From DALYDK01 sp964415715 (GTDB taxonomy: Bacteria; Patescibacteriota; Saccharimonadia; Saccharimonadales; CAIOMD01), in assembly GCA_964415715.1 (NCBI GenBank), contig CAYQBK010000040.1, positions 1 to 23,627 of the forward strand: a DNA stretch of 23,627 nt, given 5' to 3'. Under the pieces are notes generated by a model that made no database searches, was not told the DNA's origin, and saw only the letters and a list, made by a program, of their open reading frames with translations. The position numbers were made by a program, and so were the translations under genes. Positions 14,108-21,871 of the stretch are shown piece by piece. Position 1 is the first letter of the stretch, and each line of letters opens with the position of its first letter.

Positions 14108-15566
14108 TGCGACATGCTTCCTGTCTGGATATTTTAACTATTGAGTAGCTTTGGGCGAAAAGCCACTGTTTGGTGGCTGGTTCGCCGGTGTAAAAGTCAA
14201 CGCCGTCAACTTCGGGCCAGTCCCCTGGGCAACAGCTTGTTTTGGCTTTGGTTTCTTCTTTGATAATTTTTTCTATTTCTGGGTTGTCATTCCAGCAGAC
14301 TTTTATAAAGCCTCTGTGTTCGGCTAATATTGCTTTAAATTCGTCGTATGTTTTGGCTTCGCGGGTATTTTCGGCGATAAACTTTTTAGATTTCTCTAGC
14401 ATACTTACCTGAATATCACTCAACTGGTTCGTAACTACTTCGCTAAGCTCGGCCAATGTCGCTGATATTTCCTGGCCATCGAAACGCCGTTTGATGGTGA
14501 CAGTTTTATTTTCGGCCTCCCTGCCGCCAATCTTTAGTATCAGCGGGGCACCTTTGACTTCCCATTTATTTATTTTAAAGCCAAATGTTTCGTCGTCGCG
14601 AATATCTAGCTTGGTGCGGATATCGGCAGAGTCTAAAATTTGCTTAAGTTCGGCGCAGTATTCCAATATTTGTGGCTCAGGTTTAACCGGTATTATAACT
14701 GCTTGGGTTGGTGCTAGTTTTGGTGGCAATACTAGCCCGTTGTCGTCGCCATGGCTAAGTATTAGCCCGCCTATGGATCTGGTTGAAAAGCCCCAGCTAG
14801 TTTGCCAAACATAGCTGTCGCCACCATCTTTGTCTTGGTATTTTATGTCGAACGGTTTGGCAAAGTTTTGCCCCAGATCATGAGATGTACAAGACTGCAA
14901 AGTTTTACCACTAGGCATCAGTGATTCGTAGGTCAGCGTGCTGTCGGCACCAGCAAAACGCTCGGCGGTTGATTTCCAGCCAACGTAACCATCTATTGCA
15001 AAATGGTCACGATAAACACTGGCATACATGTTCATAGCCCAGGTTTGATATTCAACGGCTTCGTTATGCGAGGCATGGGCTGTATGGCCCTCCTGCCACA
15101 AAAATTCACTAGTTCGTATAAATGGCATTGTTCGTTTTTCCCAGCGCACAACGTTACACCACTGGTTCATAAGTATTGGTAAATCACGCCACGAATGCAC
15201 CCAGCGCGAATAAGAATCGTACATAATAGTTTCGCTAGTTGGGCGAACGACTAGGTTTTCTTCGAGTTTTTCACCGCCACCATGGGTAACTACCGCTAGC
15301 TCGGGCGCAAAGCCTTCGACATGGTCTTGTTCTTTTTCCAAAAACGACATAGGTATAAATATTGGAAAATAGGCGTTTTCAACACCCTTTTTTTTGATAT
15401 CTTTGTCTATTGCCGACTGAATATATTCCCATATAGCGTAGCCATATGGTTTGATTATCATTGTGCCTTTTGACGGACCATAGTCGGCCAGGTCGGCTAG
15501 TTTTATAACACTTGTATACCACTGAGATATGTCTTTTGATTTTGCAGATAATAAATTTTTTGCCAT
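14064..15566 (-). CDS. proS: Prolyl-tRNA synthetase, type 3 (archaeal/eukaryotic-like)
   Basis: ProS charges tRNA-Pro. Motifs fit the ProS type 3 group (T. thermophilus and archaea): IKPYGYAIWEYIQ, VVRPTSETIMYDSYSRWVHSW, QWCNVVRWEKRTMPFIRTSE and FLWQEGHTAHA, plus a C-terminal zinc-binding-like region with SCCPGDWPE. The ATG at 15566 is chosen since the family begins near AKNLLSAKSKDISQWY; the frame is open upstream to 15656 only through IS sequence. A TATAAT box (15574-15579) lies 7 nt before the ATG. Type-3 enzymes normally end ...LFAxSY; here 26 residues follow (SIVKISRQEACRSG...), overlapping radC. The result is 500 residues. Confidence 0.93.
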   Translation of the reverse strand: MAKNLLSAKSKDISQWYTSVIKLADLADYGPSKGTMIIKPYGYAIWEYIQSAIDKDIKKKGVENAYFPIFIPMSFLEKEQDHVEGFAPELAVVTHGGGEKLEENLVVRPTSETIMYDSYSRWVHSWRDLPILMNQWCNVVRWEKRTMPFIRTSEFLWQEGHTAHASHNEAVEYQTWAMNMYASVYRDHFAIDGYVGWKSTAERFAGADSTLTYESLMPSGKTLQSCTSHDLGQNFAKPFDIKYQDKDGGDSYVWQTSWGFSTRSIGGLILSHGDDNGLVLPPKLAPTQAVIIPVKPEPQILEYCAELKQILDSADIRTKLDIRDDETFGFKINKWEVKGAPLILKIGGREAENKTVTIKRRFDGQEISATLAELSEVVTNQLSDIQVSMLEKSKKFIAENTREAKTYDEFKAILAEHRGFIKVCWNDNPEIEKIIKEETKAKTSCCPGDWPEVDGVDFYTGEPATKQWLFAQSYSIVKISRQEACRSGKDTKPRQTRPPA

Positions 15567-15573
15567 ACCCGTT

Positions 15574-15579
15574 ATTATA
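15574..15579 (-). promoter_or_regulatory. -10 box 7 nt before the proS start
   Basis: TATAAT on the minus strand is followed by 7 nt (AACGGGT) and the ATG. No good -35 is seen 17 bp upstream. The spacing predicts a leaderless proS mRNA. Confidence 0.5.
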
Positions 15580-15668
15580 ACCCAATACCATCGATATATA
15601 AATCTTGTCATCATAATCAATAACCCACGCGGCAAGCCGCGGGGTATGACCTGCACGCTCTATACCTG

Positions 15669-16100
15669 TCACCACATCGTCAATTGCAAATCATTATGAT
15701 TATCCCCTTGATTCTTGACATAGCGTTCTACGACAGCCCAACTACCACCAGATCCAACAACAGTTCTAACATAATACCCATCTGTCCAGAATTCACCTCC
15801 CCAAAGCTCCTTTTTGAGCTCAGGCAGTGACCGAAATAGTTCCCGGGCTGTAAGACTTTTCAGGATGCGCACGATCTCAGTTACGCTATACTTGGGGTGA
15901 AAGCTGATCAAAAGATGAATGTGGTTCTTGTCATCACCCATTTGTTCGATGACGAGATCGTAGCGCATCTCAATCTCATGCAAGATTAAAGCAATACTTC
16001 TTACAACTGCCTGGCTCAAAAGGGCTTTGCGGTACTTTACAGGAAACACGAGGTGGTAGTGGGTGTCATAGACGCAGTGATTAGATTTTGTGACAGGCAT
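15669..16100 (-). CDS. tnpA: IS200-like Y1 transposase TnpA
   Basis: A 143-residue single-domain HUH/Y1 transposase that excises and inserts single-stranded DNA. The metal-binding HxH is His60-Ile-His62 in DKNHIHLLISF, and the catalytic tyrosine is Tyr127 in ERYVKNQG. Also typical are the N-terminal CVYDTHYHLVFPVKYR and WGGEFWTDGYYVRTV. The length is within the usual range (130-155), so it looks intact. A TATAAT box at 16108-16113 lies 7 nt before the ATG, so the mRNA may be leaderless. A strong 12-bp hairpin sits just upstream of that box. Confidence 0.95.
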   Translation of the reverse strand: MPVTKSNHCVYDTHYHLVFPVKYRKALLSQAVVRSIALILHEIEMRYDLVIEQMGDDKNHIHLLISFHPKYSVTEIVRILKSLTARELFRSLPELKKELWGGEFWTDGYYVRTVVGSGGSWAVVERYVKNQGDNHNDLQLTMW

Positions 16101-16114
16101 ATAGCCTATTATAT

Positions 16115-16141
16115 CTGAAGGAAACCTAAGGTTTCCTTCAG
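16115..16141 (-). promoter_or_regulatory. 12-bp hairpin upstream of tnpA
   Basis: A perfect inverted repeat, CTGAAGGAAACC / GGTTTCCTTCAG, with a 3-nt loop. It lies between the left-end hairpin and the tnpA -10 box. IS200 elements are known to carry a leader hairpin and a terminator that shield tnpA from outside transcription; this could serve that role. There is no clear U-run on either strand. Confidence 0.55.
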
Positions 16142-16228
16142 ACTACCTTCCGCCATCGGTCCCACGCGGCAAGCCGCGGGGTAAGGGCTGGAATATAAAA
16201 ATAGAATAGACAGTAAATCAATAATGTG

Positions 16229-16273
16229 TTGACAAACCGAGAGAGAGAGAGAGAGTAGTGTATCTCTTATAAT
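16229..16273 (+). promoter_or_regulatory. Promoter with a (GA)8 microsatellite in the spacer
   Basis: A consensus -35 TTGACA (16229-16234) and a consensus -10 TATAAT (16268-16273) are separated by 33 bp, of which 17 are a GA run (16239-16255, 8.5 units). Removing eight GA units would leave exactly 17 bp. The predicted start lies ~7 nt after the -10, just before the GAGGAG of the next gene. Confidence 0.5.
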
Positions 16274-16295
16274 TAACACATGTGAGGAGTTATGT

Positions 16296-16805
16296 ATGGC
16301 AAGCGGTGAAGGTTTTGATAAAGGTTTTTCAGGTAATTTTGTTACGGATATTTTCGAAGGTCAGATCCCTGAAACACCTTCTAGGTGTATAGGATGCCCA
16401 AATCGGCAGCTTTTTACGGATGAATTAAGAGAGCTTTTGATGAAGAAACAGACTGTTTTAGAAGCAGGTGTAGTAATGTTGGATAGTGCCACTATGACTA
16501 GTCAGCTTAGCGAACTAATAGATTCATTATCGGAAACATTTGGCCCACCACCACCTGAAATAAATGCAAGCAGCTTGTTAGTCCAAATAAGAGAAGCCGC
16601 TGAAAATGATATATCAAGTATTGAAGATGCAATACGAAATGCTTTAGCCAATTGGGCTCATTTTAATGATACTTGCAATGGTATCACTACAGCATATGTA
16701 AAACGAGGGCTAGCAAAAATTCCTGTTGCCCAATTGTGTGGCCATGATATAGATTGCCCTGATTTTGGCAATGGTGATGTGGTCCCTGCGATAATAGCCA
16801 AATAA
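16296..16805 (+). CDS. Hypothetical protein with conserved-looking Cys pairs
   Basis: A 169-residue soluble protein that I do not recognise. An N-terminal Cys motif (SRCIGCPNRQLF, residues ~31) and C-terminal Cys residues (AQLCGHDIDCPDFG) flank a helical middle of about 100 residues (MKKQTVLEAGVVM, SQLSELIDSLSETF, IREAAENDISSIEDAI). Four to five Cys plus a His could bind zinc. The ATG has GAGGAG 8 nt upstream. Isolated on the plus strand between the IS element and repeat P6, it is likely accessory. Confidence 0.6.
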   Translation: MASGEGFDKGFSGNFVTDIFEGQIPETPSRCIGCPNRQLFTDELRELLMKKQTVLEAGVVMLDSATMTSQLSELIDSLSETFGPPPPEINASSLLVQIREAAENDISSIEDAIRNALANWAHFNDTCNGITTAYVKRGLAKIPVAQLCGHDIDCPDFGNGDVVPAIIAK

Positions 16806-16815
16806 TTCAAGTCTA

Positions 16816-16923
16816 CTCATATTCCGCAAAAATCCCTAGTTCTCCTGCTATGTTGTTTTCTTCTATCGATTTATCTACAGACACCTCTCTATCAGATAAA
16901 ACTATGGTTTTGCATAAGCCCAG
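16816..16923 (-). repeat. Palindromic repeat P6 (shortened, P4-like)
   Basis: A 108-bp degenerate copy most like P4 (shared AATCCCTAG, TCTCCTG, TATCTACAGA, CTCTATCAGATAAAAC). Internal deletions remove about 54 bp. The minus strand remains open: LGLCKTIVLSDREVSVDKS, then ENNIAGELGIF. The apex (TTATCTACAGACAC, 16871-16884) has lost two pairs. Confidence 0.75.
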
Positions 16924-16991
16924 CATAGCTCAACACAGACTATATAAAAATCTTGATACTGTGCTACATATTTATTGCTATACTTACAATT

Positions 16992-17897
16992 GTGAAAATA
17001 AAGAAAAATGTTTGGTTTTTGACTATAATAGCGGCTACTTGTGGTGGGGTGATACCGGCTTTTACAAAAATCGCCCTCGAGAGTATGAACTCTGCTACGT
17101 TCACACTATTGCGGTATATTACGACAGCGATATGTCTTCTGATTCTTGGGCTTATAATAAATCAGAAAATAAACTGGCATAGTGTTATAAAAGTATTACC
17201 TGTGTCAATACTCGCCGCTGTCAACGCTATAACCTTCGCTATTGCAATACGCTATATTTCACCTGCATCGGTGCAGTTTCTATACCCCATCGTACCCATT
17301 TTGGTTGTAATATTTTCATGGTTTTTACTTCACCAAAAAACTAGTGCTAACAAAATATTCGGTGTTGTAGTAGGTTTTGTAGGGGTGATAGTAGTCGCCC
17401 TGTCGCCAGTATTGGCCGGCGAAAGCATGGTTAATTTTAATGCCACTGGTATATTTTTGGTTTTGTTAGGTTCAATCTGTTTTGCACTATATACTGTTTT
17501 ATCAAAACGGGCTCAAGACCATGCTACGCCAGGTGATATACTCATGGGCACTGCTGTTGCGACACTGGTTAGCCAAATATTGCTAATGCTTTTAACCTCA
17601 ACACCACTCACCACCAAAGGGATAACACTTGTTTCATTTGGCTCTGCGTTAATAGTCGGCTCCGTAGGCACAGCTGTTTTTTACTGGCTATACCAATATA
17701 TTGTAAAGATAAGCACACCTCTGACAGCATCGGTTATTCAGTATATTTTACCGTTTTTTGGAGCGTTGTGGGCCTATATTATACTGGGCAACACCATATT
17801 ACCGTTAGCAGTTTTTGGTGGCATATTAGCCGTTGTTGGAGCCGGCCAAGTAAACGATATCTGGCATCAGTTGATAAAAGGTACTAGAAAGATATGA
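16992..17897 (+). CDS. EamA/DMT-family membrane transporter
   Basis: A drug/metabolite transporter with about ten transmembrane segments and two EamA repeats. The first begins WFLTIIAATCGGVIPAFTKI and the second near ATGIFLVLLGSICFALYTVL; both have the alternating Gly-rich helices typical of the family. LRYITTAICLL and IQYILPFFGALWAYIILG are conserved family segments. The GTG at 16992 (301 residues) is proposed because TATACT (16979-16984) lies 7 nt before it; an in-frame TTG at 16953 would fall inside the promoter. No Shine-Dalgarno is seen. Substrate unknown. It converges on the CPBP gene with a 1-nt gap. Confidence 0.85.
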   Translation: MKIKKNVWFLTIIAATCGGVIPAFTKIALESMNSATFTLLRYITTAICLLILGLIINQKINWHSVIKVLPVSILAAVNAITFAIAIRYISPASVQFLYPIVPILVVIFSWFLLHQKTSANKIFGVVVGFVGVIVVALSPVLAGESMVNFNATGIFLVLLGSICFALYTVLSKRAQDHATPGDILMGTAVATLVSQILLMLLTSTPLTTKGITLVSFGSALIVGSVGTAVFYWLYQYIVKISTPLTASVIQYILPFFGALWAYIILGNTILPLAVFGGILAVVGAGQVNDIWHQLIKGTRKI

Positions 17898-17898
17898 T

Positions 17899-18786
17899 TT
17901 ATTTTAATATAAATAGGGCGACGAAAGCTATGCCATTTTTTAGGGCGTGTAATGCTACGCAGGCCCACAAATTATTGGTTTTTTCATATAGTGCTATGAG
18001 CATCAGTGACAACACAAAAACATCTATCGCAACATTCCACTGACCGTGGACAAGCCCAAATATAGCGCTAGTAAATAGTGCAGCGGCAAGCTTGGTGTGT
18101 TTTGTGGCTATAAACAAACTAACTATTATAACTCCTGTAATAGCCAAACTAACTATATAATTATTAGTCAACAGTCCCCCAACAACCGCAATAAACAAGC
18201 CACCAAATATTACAGGCTTATTTGACCAGCCCCGGCTAAGACCGCGATATAAATACCCACGAAATACCATTTCTTCGGCCAGTGGAGGTATGACAACCAG
18301 GCCAATAAACGCAATGATAATCTGCCAACCAGCGACACTTTTATATCCAATATCTTGCTGCTGTTCGGCATCGAAACCTGGAATTAGGTTTACAAGCAAC
18401 AACAAAATACTACTCAAAACTAAATATGCAACACCAAAAACAATAACCCAGGCAAAATCACTTTGGATAGGCTTTTTAAAACCCAAATTTTTTAAGCTAA
18501 GTTTTTTTGATTTTAACAATACATATAGCAAGCCTATCATCACCAAAGCCGATAAAGCAGTTATACTAAAGTTAACAACTGCATTGCTTGAAAGTGTTTT
18601 TTCTATATTGTCCTTACCCAGTATCAGAGTGCCTAAGCCAGCAACTATTGCTACTGCTATCTGGGCGGCAAAATACACGACTATAGTTCCCCATATAGCC
18701 TGTTTAGCACCCCAGCCCAAATAGTTTGCCGTTGGCTTGCCCGATGTATTTTTTGCTGGTTTTAGTTTTACGGCCCAACTAGACAT
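17899..18786 (-). CDS. CPBP-family intramembrane metalloprotease
   Basis: A 295-residue polytopic protein of the CPBP (CAAX/Abi) family, putative glutamic/metallo intramembrane proteases. Motif 1 is PPLAEEMVFRGYLYRGL with the EExxxR catalytic pair. The later motifs IFGLVHGQWN and CVALHALKNGIAF supply the conserved His. About eight hydrophobic helices are visible. The ATG overlaps the rseP stop by 1 nt (TGATG), so it is translationally coupled to rseP. The pairing of two intramembrane protease types in one operon is notable. Substrate unknown. Confidence 0.88.
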   Translation of the reverse strand: MSSWAVKLKPAKNTSGKPTANYLGWGAKQAIWGTIVVYFAAQIAVAIVAGLGTLILGKDNIEKTLSSNAVVNFSITALSALVMIGLLYVLLKSKKLSLKNLGFKKPIQSDFAWVIVFGVAYLVLSSILLLLVNLIPGFDAEQQQDIGYKSVAGWQIIIAFIGLVVIPPLAEEMVFRGYLYRGLSRGWSNKPVIFGGLFIAVVGGLLTNNYIVSLAITGVIIVSLFIATKHTKLAAALFTSAIFGLVHGQWNVAIDVFVLSLMLIALYEKTNNLWACVALHALKNGIAFVALFILK

Positions 18787-19943
18787 CAATAAAATCGCTT
18801 TACATCTACTACGGTTATGACCAAAAATAGTAATATCAAAATAACAAAGCCTGTTCCGTGTATAATTTCCTCTGTTTTTTCGGTCAACGGCTTTTTGAGT
18901 GCTCTAAATGTCAGCATAACAAAGGCTCGACCACCATCTAGAGCTGGTATTGGTAGAGCATTCATTATCGCCAATGTTAGGCTAATAATAGCCACAATAA
19001 ATAATATGAACTGATACCCCAGCACGCTACCCTGTTGCAAAACGGCAAATATACCTACTGGTCCACTAACGTTTTCACTAGCTTTGGACGCTTCTTGTTT
19101 GGCGGTTTTTCCATGACCAGTAACCGCACTTGCAACTGCTTTTCCTAGTGATGCCAATGCTGACCCAAGTGCCTTTAGCGTCAACCAGGTAAACTGTGCA
19201 CTAGTGCCAGCCGATACTATTGGAGCTGACCAGGTGTATTTGGCTAGTTTAAACTCTTTGGGTGCAATACCTATATAGCCTTTGGGATCTTTGGTTTTTA
19301 AGCTGGCTTCGACTTCAGCACTAGAAAGTATGCTTATCTGGCTGTTTTTTGTATCACCCTTATGTATAAAACTAACAGGCACTGTTTTGCCAGCATTTTC
19401 TTTGGCAACTGCGCGCAATTGTGGGCCTTCGGACATATTTTGGCCAGCTAGGGTTTTTACAATATCACCATTGACTATACCAGCTTTGGCAGCTGGTGAA
19501 TTTGGCTCGACAAAACTCGCGAAAACATCACTACGAGTGATAGTTTGGTCACTTTTGACCGAAAACTGGTTTGGCACCATTTGTGGCATACCTAACCACG
19601 CAATAATAGTAAATAAACCTAGTGCTACGATCAAATTCATAGCTACACCGGCCAGCATTATTTTTAACTTTGCTTTGGTAGACGCGGCGCCAAAGGTGCC
19701 TTTTTCGGTATCAGCATCATGCTCGCCTTTTAGTTTGACAAACCCACCAAGTGGCAACAAATTTATCGTGTAATATCCTTCGAATATGCCTTTGCCTAGT
19801 TTTTTGCCAAATAGTTTTGGTGGAAATCCTATGCCAAACTCTTCGACTTCAACGCCATTTTTCTTGGCGACTAAAAAATGCCCATATTCGTGGACTACTA
19901 CCAGCAATACAAATAGTATCAACCCTAATATTATCAAGCCCAT
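18786..19943 (-). CDS. rseP: RseP-like site-2 protease (RIP metalloprotease)
   Basis: A 385-residue membrane zinc protease that cleaves transmembrane segments of anti-sigma factors or signal peptides. The zinc motif HEYGH is at residues 18-22 within the first helix (LLVVVHEYGHFLVAKK). A PDZ domain spans about residues 130-210 (VEPNSPAAKAGIVNGDIVKTL). The third zinc ligand lies in NALPIPALDGGRAF near residue 335. GGFVKLKGE is the typical loop after helix 1. AAAGGGG lies 6 nt before the ATG. It follows uppS by 18 nt and overlaps the CPBP gene. Confidence 0.94.
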   Translation of the reverse strand: MGLIILGLILFVLLVVVHEYGHFLVAKKNGVEVEEFGIGFPPKLFGKKLGKGIFEGYYTINLLPLGGFVKLKGEHDADTEKGTFGAASTKAKLKIMLAGVAMNLIVALGLFTIIAWLGMPQMVPNQFSVKSDQTITRSDVFASFVEPNSPAAKAGIVNGDIVKTLAGQNMSEGPQLRAVAKENAGKTVPVSFIHKGDTKNSQISILSSAEVEASLKTKDPKGYIGIAPKEFKLAKYTWSAPIVSAGTSAQFTWLTLKALGSALASLGKAVASAVTGHGKTAKQEASKASENVSGPVGIFAVLQQGSVLGYQFILFIVAIISLTLAIMNALPIPALDGGRAFVMLTFRALKKPLTEKTEEIIHGTGFVILILLFLVITVVDVKRFY

Positions 19944-19961
19944 TTATTCCCCTTTTTCATA

Positions 19962-20663
19962 TTATTTACCAAATCGCCTGGTTCTTGCCGAATATTCAGC
20001 CAGTGCTTTATCTAGGTCTATTTTATCAAATTCTGGCCAGTTTTTATCTACAAAATATAGTTCGCTATAGGCGGCACGCCATAACATAAAATTGCTAATC
20101 CGCCGTTCGCCAGATGTTCGTATCAATAGGTCAATAGGTGGAATACTGGCATGATATATATTCTGCTCTATTAGTTCGCCGGATATATCTTCGGCTGCAT
20201 AACCCTTGGCTACAACGAATTTTACTGCATTTACTATTTCATCGTGTCCACCATAGTTAAAACATAGTGCCAATGTGCCTGCGGTGTTATTTTTACTTAC
20301 CTCCTCGGCATTGCGTAAGCTTTTAAGTAGTTTTTTGCTTAGATTTTTAGGGTTGCCAAGCCATAAAACTCGAATACCTTTTTTGTGTAATTCTTTAAAA
20401 TCTTTGGTAACCATTTTATAGGCCAAATTCATTAGGTAGTTTATCTCTGTTTTGGTACGGTTCCAATTTTCAGTCGAAAATACATATGCAGATAGATATT
20501 TGACACCATTTTCAAAAGCATATATTGATATATTCTTTAGATTATCACAGCCCCTGCGGTGCCCCTCTAGACTAGGTAGGCCATTGTCGGCCGCCCAACG
20601 CCTATTGCCGTCTAGTATTATCCCAACATGAGTCGGCAAAGTTGCAGTTTGTGTATTTGGCAT
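19962..20663 (-). CDS. uppS: Undecaprenyl diphosphate synthase UppS
   Basis: A cis-prenyltransferase that makes the C55 lipid carrier for peptidoglycan and surface glycans. The 233 residues compare with a usual 240-255. Motifs are HVGIILDGNRRWA (catalytic Asp), YLSAYVFSTENW and the C-terminal DLLIRTSGERRISNFMLW with YFVDKNWPEF. The ATG at 20663 is chosen over an upstream in-frame ATG at 20699; a TAAAAT box lies 8 nt before it and there is no Shine-Dalgarno. It sits between frr and rseP as in many bacteria, though cdsA and dxr are missing. Confidence 0.95.
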   Translation of the reverse strand: MPNTQTATLPTHVGIILDGNRRWAADNGLPSLEGHRRGCDNLKNISIYAFENGVKYLSAYVFSTENWNRTKTEINYLMNLAYKMVTKDFKELHKKGIRVLWLGNPKNLSKKLLKSLRNAEEVSKNNTAGTLALCFNYGGHDEIVNAVKFVVAKGYAAEDISGELIEQNIYHASIPPIDLLIRTSGERRISNFMLWRAAYSELYFVDKNWPEFDKIDLDKALAEYSARTRRFGK

Positions 20664-20715
20664 ATCTATACATTTTAACCCATAGATGAGCCAAAACAAA
20701 ACTTGTAAACTGTAT

Positions 20716-21279
20716 CTAAACAGTCAGTATTTCGATCTCTTTGTTCTTGGCTATCGATTCTACCTGTTGTTTGACTTTGGTCATTTGGTCATCTATCTGT
20801 TTTTCGATCCTACTTAGATCATCTTCACTAAATAGTTTGTCATTTTTTGATTTTTTGGCGATATCTAGAGCATCATGTCGAATATTACGACAGGCTATAT
20901 AGCACTGTTCAGATTTTTCGTTTAACTGTTTAACTATTTCGTGTCGACGTTCAGTATTTAGCGGTGGCACTGGCACGCGTACAACACGGCCGTCATCACT
21001 AGGGTTTAGGCCTAGGCTTTGGTCATTGCGTATGGCATCGCCGACAGCTTGGACATTACTAGGGTCAAATGGAGTTATTTGTATCAGTTGGGCTTCAGGA
21101 GTAGTGATATTACTGATTTGATTCAGTGGTGTCGATACGCCATAGGCAACCACCATAACACCATCTAACATGCTAGGGTGCGCACGTCCAGTGCGCAACT
21201 TTTTGGTTTCGTCAGCAAAATGCTCAACAGCGAGCTTAAATTTTTTACTAGCGTCATCGACTATTTGGTTTGGTGTCAT
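20716..21279 (-). CDS. frr: Ribosome recycling factor
   Basis: RRF splits post-termination ribosomes with EF-G. From the ATG at 21279 the protein has 187 residues, matching the standard 185. Typical sequence includes LRTGRAHPSMLDGVMV, GVSTPLNQISNITTPEAQ and LTTERR-like LNTERRHEIVKQL, with the C-terminal long helix DDQMTKVKQQVESIA. AGAGGT lies 5 nt before this ATG, which rules out the upstream in-frame ATG at 21324. Its own promoter is at 21305-21333. Confidence 0.96.
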   Translation of the reverse strand: MTPNQIVDDASKKFKLAVEHFADETKKLRTGRAHPSMLDGVMVVAYGVSTPLNQISNITTPEAQLIQITPFDPSNVQAVGDAIRNDQSLGLNPSDDGRVVRVPVPPLNTERRHEIVKQLNEKSEQCYIACRNIRHDALDIAKKSKNDKLFSEDDLSRIEKQIDDQMTKVKQQVESIAKNKEIEILTV

Positions 21280-21304
21280 CGTTACCTCTTTTACTATTAA
21301 GCCA

Positions 21305-21333
21305 ATTATATAAATAATAAGCACCTTTTACAA
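21305..21333 (-). promoter_or_regulatory. frr promoter
   Basis: On the minus strand, a -35 TTGTAA (21328-21333), a 17-bp spacer and a -10 TATAAT (21305-21310). The predicted leader is about 18 nt and contains AGAGGT. The promoter overlaps the hairpin at 21313-21347. Confidence 0.6.
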
Positions 21334-21347
21334 TAGTGCTTATTATT
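21313..21347 (-). terminator. Hairpin between the acidic gene and frr
   Basis: A perfect 12-bp stem, AATAATAAGCAC / GTGCTTATTATT, with an 11-nt loop. On the minus strand the 3' arm ends in a U-rich TTATTATTTATA. It could end transcription of the upstream acidic gene. It also covers the -35 and spacer of the frr promoter. Confidence 0.55.
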
Positions 21348-21401
21348 CAAAAATTTTATTTATTATATCGGTTTATTGGCAATTTTTTTGGCATAAAAAA
21401 G

Positions 21402-21773
21402 CTAATCATTATCATCAGTCATAGGATCTGCCTCATGTTCATTTGGTGACGTTTCCCAGCTTGGAGTTCCGGATTTTTGGTTATTTACTGGACCTACTAT
21501 AGTTAGGGCAGCACCAACCTCTTTGGGAACATTGTTATTATATGCACCTGCTTCAATAAAGTCATCTGGATTATTTGGGCCTTTTGGTGGGCCAGCTGGC
21601 GCTGATGCTACCCGCTGTTCACCACTATTATCTACAATAACTAACCCACTTGCACCATCGGGGCTACCAACTCCTTCGTCATAGTTTGGTGGGTAAACAA
21701 TATCATCAACACCCTCAGGACCTACATCACCATCCATGGGCTCCTGAAACCCTAAACCTTCAAATCTTGGCAT
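21402..21773 (-). CDS. Acidic, low-complexity hypothetical protein
   Basis: A 123-residue protein rich in Asp, Glu, Gly, Pro and Asn, with few basic residues and no predicted membrane segment. It is probably disordered, for example PMDGDVGPEGVDDIVYPP near the start and ADPMTDDND at the end. AAGGAG lies 6 nt before the ATG, so it is likely translated. It occupies the tsf-frr interval where many bacteria carry pyrH, but is not a UMP kinase. No domain is recognised. Confidence 0.65.
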   Translation of the reverse strand: MPRFEGLGFQEPMDGDVGPEGVDDIVYPPNYDEGVGSPDGASGLVIVDNSGEQRVASAPAGPPKGPNNPDDFIEAGAYNNNVPKEVGAALTIVGPVNNQKSGTPSWETSPNEHEADPMTDDND

Positions 21774-21871
21774 ATATTCTCCTTTTTTTGTATTAATTTT
21801 ATATATTTTCTATTTTTGATACCATTTATCAACGAAGACTATATCAATATAATATTGTTTTGTCAAATTTT

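Larger units (their letters stand above)
15624..16183 (-). mobile_element. IS200-type insertion sequence
   Basis: The element of about 560 bp contains one tnpA. A 23-bp direct repeat lies at each end (15624-15646 and 16161-16183). Each copy contains the hairpin CGCGG-CAAG-CCGCG (15628-15641 and 16165-16178). Same-strand subterminal hairpins, rather than terminal inverted repeats, are expected for IS200/IS605 elements. There is no TnpB/IscB gene. It sits between proS and the hypothetical gene at 16296. Exact cleavage sites cannot be fixed by eye. Confidence 0.75.

Noticed and set aside
15567..15656. An N-terminal extension of proS
   Set aside because: It is translated from IS200 end sequence and crosses the proS -10 box; the family N-terminus fits the ATG at 15566.
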